Part shown: positions 16,828-24,482 of the stretch, one piece after another
Numbering within the stretch: the stretch's first letter is position 1
Layout of the letters: each line of letters opens with the position of its first letter
NCBI RefSeq assembly: GCF_040096055.1
Contig: NZ_JBBMFK010000001.1
Coordinates: 186,001-250,000 of the forward strand
Direction: 5' to 3'
Length of the DNA stretch: 64,000 nt
Source of the DNA: Pseudoflavonifractor intestinihominis
GTDB lineage: Bacteria; Bacillota; Clostridia; Oscillospirales; Oscillospiraceae
Position numbers and translations under genes: made by a program
The notes under the pieces: model-generated
What the model was told of the DNA's origin: nothing
The model's database searches: none
What the model saw: the letters and a program-made list of their open reading frames with translations, nothing else

Positions 16828-17564
16828 GCCTCGTCGCCCCCTCTCTTGGGGCCCACCTGGCACAGGTGGCCCCGGATGATCTCATAGCCGTTGGTGAAGG
16901 CCAGCAGGATGGCCGCCAGGTACTTCCGGTGCCGCTCCATGGTCTTTTTGTCGGTGCCGGAGCCGGCGGACAGCTCCCCCATGGGCAGCTTGCCCGTGTC
17001 CTCCACCCGCTTGAGCAGCTCCGGCTGGGTCCGGGCGAAGGCCAGCACCCGGCGGCAGGCGGCGAAGGTCCGCTCCTGCCGGGGGCAGTTGTCCGCCACA
17101 TCGGAGAAGGTCAGGCCGAACTGGGCCAGCTTCTCGGAGAACTCCTGGATCTCCCGCCGGCTGGCGGTGCGCACCACATAGTCCGACCCGTGGTCCACGG
17201 TGTCGGGGATGGTGTCCAGCAACTCGCCTCTGTCCTCCTCCCCGCCCAGGGGGGTGTGGAGGGAGATCACATTGCCGTGGCGCTTCTCTGTCCGGTAGTG
17301 GTCGATGAGCCGGTTTTTGATGGCCCGGGCGGCGTAGGGCAGAAAGGCGCCCCGGCTCTTCTCATAGGCCAGCACCGCCTCATAGAAGGCCAGCATGGCG
17401 ATGCTCAGCTCGTCCTCGTGGCCGTTTTCCGGGGCGGTGTGAAGAAACTTCACCGTCTCCGACCGGATAAAGCCCATGTACTGACGGATGAGGGCGTCCG
17501 CCGCCTCTGAATCCGTCTTGGCCGATTGTACCTGGGAAACGATGTCGTGCTCTGTGCGCACCAT
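16824..17564 (-). CDS. sigI: RNA polymerase sigma factor SigI
   Basis: A 246-residue sigma-70-family factor of the SigI type, overlapping rsgI by 4 bases. The sigma region 2 part is visible (ALIRQYMGFIRSETVKF, AMLAFYEAVLAYEKSRGAF, FLPYAARAIKNRLIDHYR). The C-terminal HTH domain has the SigI-type ELSAGSGTDKKTMERHRKYL segment. SigI regulons include heat-stress genes in Bacillus and polysaccharide-sensing genes in cellulolytic clostridia. GGAGGG lies 6 bases before the ATG at 17564. A possible self-dependent promoter (ACCC at 17644-17647 and CGA at 17624-17626 on the minus strand, 17 bases apart) resembles SigI boxes but is weak. The region 17565-17825 is a divergent promoter region. Confidence 0.9.
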   Translation of the reverse strand: MVRTEHDIVSQVQSAKTDSEAADALIRQYMGFIRSETVKFLHTAPENGHEDELSIAMLAFYEAVLAYEKSRGAFLPYAARAIKNRLIDHYRTEKRHGNVISLHTPLGGEEDRGELLDTIPDTVDHGSDYVVRTASRREIQEFSEKLAQFGLTFSDVADNCPRQERTFAACRRVLAFARTQPELLKRVEDTGKLPMGELSAGSGTDKKTMERHRKYLAAILLAFTNGYEIIRGHLCQVGPKRGGDEA

Positions 17565-17825
17565 TGCCATCCCTCCATCCCCCTCCGGCAGAAGGATACG
17601 GACACGCCGCCGGATTTTCGGGGTCGTAGCAGAAAATTTCAAAGGGTAAAAAACGCTATTGTAAAGTTTAGCGGTTGCGAAACGGAGGCGCGACCGTCTG
17701 GATGTCAAATCTTTGTCAAATGTAGGTAAAGAAACGGGTGGGGTGGCCTTGCGTTCCCTTTGTTGAGTTGCGCACCGGGGTTTTTCGTGGTAGGATGGAG
17801 GCACACACAGAAAGGAGCGCGCAGG

Positions 17826-18419
17826 ATGAAACAGATCTTTTCTTTCGGTTTGACAGCGGCGCTTTTGCTGGCCTGCCTGACCGGTTGCGGCGGACAGGCG
17901 GGCGATACCGCACCCGGCGGGACAGCTCCCTCCGGCGGCCAGACTCCCCCGGCGTCCTCCGCTCCGGAAACGCCCGCCGGTGAGATCAGCCGGGAGGAGG
18001 CCCTGGCCATCGCTCTGGAGAACGCCGGGGTGCTGGAGGGGGACGCCTACAACGTCAAAAACGAGACCGACAGCGACAACGGCATCCCCCTCTACGACAT
18101 CGAGTTCGAGACCGACTACGGCGACTACGACTTTGAGGTGGCCATGGCCGACGGACGCATCGTGGGGGCGGACTACGAGGTGGACGAGGAGTGGCTGGAC
18201 GCCCTGGGCGGCAACCCCGTCACGGCGGAAGAGGCCGCTTCCATCGTGGCCGGCAAGATCCCCGGCGCCAGCGCGGCGGACGTAAACATCTGGGAGGAGT
18301 CCGGCGATGGCCGGGGCCGCTACGAGGGAGAGCTGTTCCTGGATGGCATGAAATATGAGTTTGAAATCGATCCGCAGACAGGGCGGATCTTCGACTGGAA
18401 CGCTGACCTGCGGGATTGA
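17826..18419 (+). CDS. PepSY-domain lipoprotein
   Basis: A 197-residue lipoprotein: signal peptide with lipobox LACLTGC (Cys near 21), a short Pro/Ser/Thr linker, then two PepSY domains (about 55-115, ISREEALAIALENAGV...DIEFETDYGDYDFEV; about 125-195, VTAEEAASIVAGKIPG...GELFLDGMKYEFEI). PepSY modules are thought to inhibit peptidases or bind ligands at the cell surface. AAAGGAG (17812-17818) supports the ATG at 17826. It is divergent from sigI and may belong to the SigI regulon. Its last 30 codons have a decayed copy at about 19035-19112. Confidence 0.88.
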   Translation: MKQIFSFGLTAALLLACLTGCGGQAGDTAPGGTAPSGGQTPPASSAPETPAGEISREEALAIALENAGVLEGDAYNVKNETDSDNGIPLYDIEFETDYGDYDFEVAMADGRIVGADYEVDEEWLDALGGNPVTAEEAASIVAGKIPGASAADVNIWEESGDGRGRYEGELFLDGMKYEFEIDPQTGRIFDWNADLRD

Positions 18420-18538
18420 TGCCCACAGCCTGCTGCAACATGCGGATTTGGCTGCAGGTACCGGAAACAGGCATCTGTCCTGCGGAGACCCCGGAATACT
18501 ATACCGTCCAAGGGAAAACAGGTAAGGGAGTGTCCTAT

Positions 18539-19027
18539 ATGAGCATCCGAGAGGCACTGATCCATATGTTTACAGACGATCCCGTCAACTGGCTCAAATG
18601 GGCGCTGGTATTTGCCGTCCTGATCGGAGGGTATTTTGTCGCGGTCCCGCTGTATGGGAGACTCTCCCACGGTATGAGCTGGGAGCGCAAACGGGACATC
18701 GCCAGGAGCCGAAACCACATCATCAAAGCGTCGATCGTGAAGAAATGGCCATCCGGGGATGTGGGCCACTACAACTGGCACGCTACCTACCGTTATACGC
18801 TCCAAGGCGAGGAGCGTAGGTACACTGCCTATTTCAAGCACCCGTCCACGCCGCCCCTGTATCTGTATCTCTACTACATCAACGATCCCTGTAAACTCTT
18901 TTCCTGTGATGAATACCACTATCAGAACCACAAGGGACTGCTTCTTCTGCCGGTCATCTTCCTGCCCTGGATTTTGGCTCTGGTCGTCTTTACCCTTTTG
19001 GGTGTGGAGCCGCCGCAAGCAATCTAA
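18539..19027 (+). CDS. Hypothetical two-helix membrane protein
   Basis: A 162-residue protein with one hydrophobic helix near the N-terminus (WALVFAVLIGGYFVAVPLY, about 21-39) and one at the C-terminus (LLLPVIFLPWILALVVFTLL, about 138-157). Between them is a soluble region rich in Tyr and His (HYNWHATYRYTLQGEERRY) that resembles DUF3592-type domains. GGGAG (18524-18528) supports the ATG at 18539. It sits between the PepSY lipoprotein and a fragment copied from the end of that lipoprotein gene. Function unknown. Confidence 0.65.
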   Translation: MSIREALIHMFTDDPVNWLKWALVFAVLIGGYFVAVPLYGRLSHGMSWERKRDIARSRNHIIKASIVKKWPSGDVGHYNWHATYRYTLQGEERRYTAYFKHPSTPPLYLYLYYINDPCKLFSCDEYHYQNHKGLLLLPVIFLPWILALVVFTLLGVEPPQAI

Positions 19028-19034
19028 GAGAGGG

Positions 19035-19112
19035 AACCGCTGCTGGACGGCATGAAGTATGAATTTACAATTGCCCCACGGTTCTTCGATTGGAATGCCG
19101 GCTGGCAGGACT
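19035..19112 (+). pseudogene. Remnant copy of the PepSY lipoprotein 3' end
   Basis: The sequence encodes LLDGMKYEFTIAPRFFDWNA, clearly related to FLDGMKYEFEIDPQTGRIFD at the end of the lipoprotein gene at 17826-18419, but with a deletion of several codons and no upstream part. It has no start site and is not expected to be expressed as a protein. It suggests a tandem duplication whose first part was lost or replaced by the membrane-protein gene between the copies. Confidence 0.65.
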
Positions 19113-19129
19113 GGCTGGCACAGAAAAGC

Positions 19130-19176
19130 AACGGGGAGAAGGCACATATGCCTACTCCCCGTTACTTCATTTTGTT
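19130..19176. terminator. Bidirectional terminator
   Basis: AACGGGGAGAAGGCA (19130-19144) and TGCCTACTCCCCGTT (19149-19163) form a stem with one mismatch. T-rich sequence (TTTTGTTCTTTTTT) follows on the plus strand. It separates the convergent genes ending at 19027 and 19182. Confidence 0.75.
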
Positions 19177-19181
19177 CTTTT

Positions 19182-19415
19182 TTAGGACGGTTCCTTGGGT
19201 GAGAGCCCCAGTTTGGTCTCCAGTTCCCGCATTTTGATCTCCGCCTCGTGCAGCGCCATGGACGGCGTTTTTTCCTGCCTGGTCACCATCTTGACCAGGA
19301 GCTCGGCCAGAATGGACGCATTCGTCCGCTCCAGCAGTTCCATGGCCCGCTCCAGCGTCTGGCCGGTAAATCCGGCCTTCTCCAGCTTCCGGCGTTCCTT
19401 ATCCAAGCTCTTCAT
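19182..19415 (-). CDS. Small helical hypothetical protein
   Basis: A 77-residue, highly charged, probably all-helical protein (LDKERRKLEKAGFTGQTLER, ending SPKEPS) without membrane segments or known motifs. GGAGGGG lies 9 bases before the ATG. It follows the large SLH gene by 25 bases on the same strand and ends just before the bidirectional terminator, so it may share that transcript. Function unknown. Confidence 0.55.
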   Translation of the reverse strand: MKSLDKERRKLEKAGFTGQTLERAMELLERTNASILAELLVKMVTRQEKTPSMALHEAEIKMRELETKLGLSPKEPS

Positions 19416-19440
19416 GGCCTTCGCCCCTCCATGCGCCTGG

Positions 19441-21711
19441 TTATTCGGCGATTTGGGACAGGGCCAGCAGAGCCTGGGCAGTCTGTACTCGAGTGGCCGC
19501 CTGGCCGGGGGCCAGGGCGCCGTCGAGCCCGGTGAGCACCCCGGCCTCCACCACCCAGGTCATGGCCTCCAGGGCGTAACCGGAGATCTGGGCGAAGTCT
19601 CCAAACTCACGAATAGCCATGCCGCCCTGGGCGGTGTCATAGCCCTCATGCCTGGCGTAGCGATAGAGCATGACCGCCAGCTGCTCCCGGGTGATGGGAT
19701 CGTCCGGGCCGAACAGGCCGCCGCCGTAGCCGCCGGCGATCCCCTGAGAGGCGGCCCAGCGGACAGCCTCACCATAGGAGGCCGCCGGATCCACGTCGGA
19801 GAAGGTCATCAGGTAGTTTACCACCGGGCGGCCCTCCAGCGCCCACAGGGTCGCGACCGCCTCGCCCCGGGTCAGCGTTCCATTGGGATCAAAACGATCC
19901 GCGCTGATGCCGGCCATCAGGCCGTTCTCACAGACATAGCGCACCGCCTGGACGTCCCGGGCATCCACATCGGTGAAGGGCAGGACGGACAGGGCCGCGC
20001 CACCCACCTGATAGACGGCCACGGTGCCGGACACCTCGCAGGCGGCCAGTAGCAGGGCCTCGCCGGTGGGGCTGACGGAGGCGTCCAGGAACAGCAGGCC
20101 CTCGGGGGCCACGTCGCCGCCGGTGACCCACTTGTCCAGCTCCCCGTCCTCGTATTCCTCGGAGCCCTCCACCACGGAGGCAAAGTCCCGGGTGTTGATG
20201 TAATTCACGTACCGGGCGGAGGCGGGCTCGGTCACGTCATAGACCATGACGCCGCCGGTGCGCTCCAGAGCCACAAAGGCATAGGTGCGGCCGTCCACGG
20301 TGCCCACGGTGACGCTCTCCGCCTCCGGTCCCTTCTTGCCGGAGCGGTCGTCCACCACGGCGTTGTCGTTGGAGCAGTTGTAGTAGTCGGGCAGGTACTG
20401 GGCGGTGAGGGCCTCGAAGTCGTCCCCGCTGGTAAACACCTCGGTCAGGCCGTCCGCACCGGCCTCATAGAGGGTGAAGGTGCGGCCGCCGAAGAGGTAG
20501 TCCTTACCGGTATCCAGACCGTCAAAATCCCCGCTCTTGAAAAAAACCACCTTGCCAGTGAGGCCGGAGTTCTCCGCTGTGATGGCCCCAGTGGGGGAGG
20601 TCACGCCCTCGTCACCGAAGTCCCGCTCGTCCTCATTGAGGTAAAAGGTGCCCAGATCCTCGTCCCCCCACTCCCGGGCGTCCCCCTCGTTGGCGGTGAC
20701 CAGATAGGTTTTGCCCTCCGCCTGGAAGGCGGCGATGGCATCGGGCATCCGGATGCCCATCAGGCCGCCGTAGGTCTTGGGAGCGTAGGCGTCGTCCTTC
20801 TTGTCGATGTCGACGGGGGTGACGCCGTAGTCCTCAAAGCCCGCGGAGTAGATCCCGTCAAAGGTACGGGAGGTCAGATCCAGCACCGCGATGGCGTTGT
20901 TCTCCTGCAGGGTGATATAGGCCTTGCCGCCAGAGACGGCGATGTACTCTGGCTCCAGGTCGGTGGAGGGGTTCACGCCCTTCTTCAACACCACGCCGGA
21001 GGCCGCTAGCTCGTCCCGCCGGCCGTCAAAGGCGTCAAAGCCCACCACCTCACTGGTGAGAGCAGACACGTCCACCACGGTGACCGAGCCTCTGGGGTCG
21101 GCGATCCCGTCGCCGTACCCCTCCCGGGGCTCTCCCTCGTCGGCGGTGAGGACGGTGTCGTTGTCGGCAAAGGTCACCATGTCTGGCTGCACGCCGGTCT
21201 CCACCAGCCCTTTCAGGGTGAGGGTGCCGTCGGCATTACAGGTGAACAGGGCCACCCGGCCGGCGTCGTTGTACCCCTCCGCCTGAAGGGCGGCGGCCAG
21301 GGTGGCGCTGTCCGGAGAGATGGCCACGGAGGTCATGTCCCCATAGCGGAAGGAGCTGTCCGCCGCCTCCACCAGGGCCTTCACGTCAATGTCTGTGCCG
21401 CTGAGCCGGGCGACGGAGCTCCCGGCTGCGAGATTTTCCAGAGAAATGGCCGCCAGCAGGCCGCTCTGGCCGTTGATGGCGTAGGCAAAGCCGTTGGCCC
21501 GGTTGTAGGCCACGATCTCCATGACGCCGCCGTCCACGTTGAACTAGCCGGAGGTGTACCGGGCGATCTGGGTCAGGTTCAGGGAAGAATTACCGTTTTC
21601 ATATCCGGCGGTGGCGGTGATGTCCGCCGCTGCCGCCGGCACTGCGGCGCCCAGCTGAAGCGCCAGGGCGAGGGCCATGGCAATGGCTGCCGGCCGTCTT
21701 GCTTTTCTCAT
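19441..21711 (-). pseudogene. Choice-of-anchor-I-type SLH surface protein, interrupted by amber codon
   Basis: The 757-codon reading frame encodes a secreted beta-propeller protein of the choice-of-anchor I (alkaline-phosphatase/phytase-like) type, followed by three SLH repeats at about 560-757 that bind it to the cell wall. The signal peptide MRKARRPAAIAMALALALQL is intact, with AGGAGG before the ATG at 21711. An in-frame TAG at 21544-21546 interrupts the frame after ARYTSG; the frame continues as FNVDGGVMEIVAYN, so a single CAG-to-TAG change explains it. Unless the codon is read through or is a sequencing error, only a 55-residue secreted stub is made. No other damage is seen, so the mutation looks recent. 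Confidence 0.8.
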
Positions 21712-22121
21712 GCTGTTTCCTCCTGCGATTTTGTTTTGGAAAGGGAGCGGTACGTTCTCCCTATTCGATTTAGTATAATCCCACGACTGTAAAATCCGAA
21801 AGAAGGAATGTATAAATTTCTTGTAGGCAGAGGAGGTCTGGAACGAAACCGGGTTCATAGCAAACGCGCTTCACATGGATTTGACGGTTTCTTTACTGAA
21901 ATACCGTCGCACGCTGGGAAAGGCGTCTGCTATACTGAACACAGATGCGGTAGGCATCGATTGGGAGCGGCAGTATGGAGTACGGTTTCAGACAGCCCGA
22001 TCAAAATCGACAGAGTACGATCAGCGCCGGTTTGCGCCCTTACAGGGCGGACCGGCGCTGTTTTTGTGGATGCCGCGCCCAATGGTCATAAGACAGCAAA
22101 GAAGAAAGGCAGGCGCAACGT
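21712..22121. promoter_or_regulatory. Divergent intergenic region and phoH leader
   Basis: No gene is supported here. On the plus strand an extended -10 element TGCTATACT (TATACT at 21931-21936) could start a leader of about 180 bases before phoH, which contains the terminator at 22022-22065. On the minus strand TATACT near 21770-21775 could serve the SLH gene, but its -35 box is unclear. Confidence 0.4.
22022..22065 (+). terminator. Terminator hairpin in the phoH leader
   Basis: CAGCGCCGGT (22022-22031) and ACCGGCGCTG (22051-22060) form a 10-bp stem with an inner GCCCT/AGGGC helix, followed by TTTTTG. It ends 56 bases before the phoH start, so it either ends an upstream short RNA or attenuates phoH. 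Confidence 0.7.
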
Positions 22122-23495
22122 ATGCAGAAGACCTATGTGCTGGACGCCAATGTCCTCCTCCAGGCCCCCTACGCTCTGGAGTCCTTCGAGGACAACCACA
22201 TCGTGCTGCCACTGGCGGTGCTGGAGGAGTTGGATGATCGGAAGGGGGCTGACGGTGAAGCGGGAAACAACGTCCGGCATGTGCTCCGCTTCCTGGAGAG
22301 ATTACGGCTCCAAGGAGACCTGGTAAAAGGCGTGACCCTGCCCAGTGGAGGCACCGTGCGCCTGGAGGTCAACCATGTGGACGCGGCCCTTCCCCAAGGG
22401 ATAGAACCCGGCAGCCGGGCGGGAAGGGTGCTGAAGGTGTGTCGGGGCCTCATGGACGAGGGAGCGCCGGTGACGCTGGTGAGCCGGGACATGGTCGCCC
22501 GCATCCGGGCCCAGATGATGGAGGTGCCGGCGGAGGACTTCATCACCGACCGGCTGCCGGATGGAGCCCAGCCCTACACCGGCCGGACGGAGGTCTACAT
22601 CCCGGACAGCCTGCTCACGACGTTCAAGAAAAAGGGAGCTCCGGCGGAAGAACTCTATACCGTGGACGGCGCGGGGGAGCGGAAGCCGGTTTCCTTGACC
22701 GAGAACCAATTCGTCCTTCTGCGCTCGGATACCGAGCCGAAAAAGACCATCCTGGGCCGTTTCCGGGAGGGAAAGGTGGCCGCCCTGCGCTTTGGCAGCG
22801 TCCGCCCATTCGGCGTCAAGCCCCGGAGCGTGGGGCAGCAGTTCCTGCAGGAGGCCCTGCTGCTGCCGGCGGAGGAGGCGCCCCTGGCCATCATCCAAGG
22901 GCCGGCGGGCACCGCCAAGACCTTTTACGCCCTGGCTGCAGGGCTGGAGCAGGTGCTGGAGGCGGAGGAACGGCTCTATCGGAAGATCCTGGTGTGCCGC
23001 CCCAATGCCCAGTTTGACGCGGATATCGGTTTCCTCCCTGGCAGTGAGCAGGACAAGATCTCCCCCCTCATGCGGCCCATTGTGGACAACCTGGAGATCC
23101 TGCTGGATCTGGAGGGGAAGAAAAAGGAGCGGCGCAGCGAGGAGGAGCTGCGTGGGCGCATCGACTACCTCTTTGACACCGGCGTCATCGCTGCCGAGGC
23201 CATGAACTTCATGCGGGGCCGCTCCATCACCGACACCTGGCTCATCATCGACGAGGCCCAAAACCTCACCCCCCGGCAGGTCAAGGGTATCGTCACTCGG
23301 GTGGGAAAGGGCACCAAGGTGGTGCTGCTGGGGGATCCGGCCCAGATCGACCATCCCCTGCTGGATACCCGGAGCAACGGATTGACCTACGCCAGCGCCC
23401 GCATGAAGGGCAGCCCCCTGTGCGTCCAGCTGACCATGCTCCCTGACGAGTGCGAGCGTTCCCCTTTGGCCCTGGACGCGGCGGTACGGATGTAA
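22122..23495 (+). CDS. PIN-domain PhoH family ATPase (YlaK type)
   Basis: A 457-residue PhoH2-type protein. The N-terminal PIN nuclease domain (about 1-140) shows acidic motifs in VLDANVLLQAP and LEELDDRKG. The C-terminal PhoH ATPase/helicase domain (about 240-450) has Walker A QGPAGTAKT, Walker B LIIDEAQNLT and the GDPAQID motif. PIN-PhoH proteins couple RNA unwinding to RNA cleavage. It is a single gene; the weak ribosome-binding site and the leader hairpin upstream suggest limited or controlled expression. Length and architecture are normal for the family. Confidence 0.93.
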   Translation: MQKTYVLDANVLLQAPYALESFEDNHIVLPLAVLEELDDRKGADGEAGNNVRHVLRFLERLRLQGDLVKGVTLPSGGTVRLEVNHVDAALPQGIEPGSRAGRVLKVCRGLMDEGAPVTLVSRDMVARIRAQMMEVPAEDFITDRLPDGAQPYTGRTEVYIPDSLLTTFKKKGAPAEELYTVDGAGERKPVSLTENQFVLLRSDTEPKKTILGRFREGKVAALRFGSVRPFGVKPRSVGQQFLQEALLLPAEEAPLAIIQGPAGTAKTFYALAAGLEQVLEAEERLYRKILVCRPNAQFDADIGFLPGSEQDKISPLMRPIVDNLEILLDLEGKKKERRSEEELRGRIDYLFDTGVIAAEAMNFMRGRSITDTWLIIDEAQNLTPRQVKGIVTRVGKGTKVVLLGDPAQIDHPLLDTRSNGLTYASARMKGSPLCVQLTMLPDECERSPLALDAAVRM

Positions 23496-23636
23496 ATGAG
23501 GGCAGAACTTACATAGCACGGCAGATAAGAAAATTTATTTACATTTTACAGGACTTTGGAAGAAGAATTTACATCCCGGTGGTACACTGTGCCTGTGTGA
23601 GCGAGAAATACACCATCATAGGGAGGAAAATATGCT

Positions 23637-24476
23637 ATGAGTATCGCACAGAAGCAGACTGCCACACAGTCCCAGAAGCTGATGATCTTTGTCCTGTCCA
23701 TGTCCCTGTATGGGCTGGCCACCCTGTTCACGGAGCTGATCCCCAAGTTCCAGGTGGGGGTCGTAGAGTTCTCCGTGGAGTACTTCCTGTTCATCCCCCT
23801 GACCCTGGCCATGCTGTTCGACCCCCTGTCCGCCGCCCTGGGCGCCGCCACCGGCGAGCTGGTGTTCAGCGAGATCATGCTGGGTCAGTTCGGCGGCCTG
23901 GGCGAGCTGGAGAAGTTCCTCACCGTCACCATCGGCGTATACATCGCCGGGCGGCTGGTGAAGGACCCGAAGAACCGCGTCATGGTGGGCGTGGCCGCCA
24001 TCAGCGGAACCGCCGCTCAGCTGCTGATGGGCACCGTGGTGGACATCCTGAAGGTCCAGCTGGCGGTGGAGGACTTCGAGGCCGTGGCCGGCCTGCCTGA
24101 GAGCGTGTTCGCCACTGAGGGCTTTGCCTTCCTCAACGACCTGCTGTTCTCCGGCATCCTGTTCTGCCTGCTGCCCACCCTGTATCTGGTACCCAAGCTG
24201 TACGGCAAGATCGAGCCCCTGCTGGGCATGGCTCCCCGCACCCCGGACAGCGCCGTCAGCGGCATCAGCCCCAAGGCGTTGATCGTGTGCGCCATTGGCT
24301 TTGTGTGCGCCATCGTGGCTGAACTGGCCGCCACTGCCGGTATGTCCCTTATTGACTGGGAGGCCGAGTGGGCCGAGAGCGGCACCGCCCTGGCGGTAGG
24401 CATGGTCGCTGCCGCCGCGGTGGCCATCATCGCCCTGCTGGTCATCAAAAAGAACGCGGGAAAAAGGCTGCGGTGA
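23637..24476 (+). CDS. ECF transporter S component, unknown substrate
   Basis: A 279-residue integral membrane protein with about six hydrophobic helices, the substrate-capturing subunit of an ECF importer. The first helices (LMIFVLSMSLYGLATLFTEL and FLFIPLTLAMLFDPLSAALG) carry the small-residue pattern used to dock on EcfT. It heads a six-gene operon: fused ATPase after 6 bases, EcfT next, then PHP phosphoesterase, inositol-monophosphatase-like enzyme and RpiR regulator. The S component does not resemble RibU; the substrate cannot be read from sequence. Repeated TTTACA-type sequences at 23500-23580 upstream could be operator sites. Confidence 0.82.
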   Translation: MSIAQKQTATQSQKLMIFVLSMSLYGLATLFTELIPKFQVGVVEFSVEYFLFIPLTLAMLFDPLSAALGAATGELVFSEIMLGQFGGLGELEKFLTVTIGVYIAGRLVKDPKNRVMVGVAAISGTAAQLLMGTVVDILKVQLAVEDFEAVAGLPESVFATEGFAFLNDLLFSGILFCLLPTLYLVPKLYGKIEPLLGMAPRTPDSAVSGISPKALIVCAIGFVCAIVAELAATAGMSLIDWEAEWAESGTALAVGMVAAAAVAIIALLVIKKNAGKRLR

Positions 24477-24482
24477 ACTGAG

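Noticed and set aside
17571..18557. N-terminal extension of SigI over 300 codons
   Set aside because: It crosses the divergent promoter and the PepSY gene on the other strand; SigI homology begins at the SD-preceded ATG at 17564.
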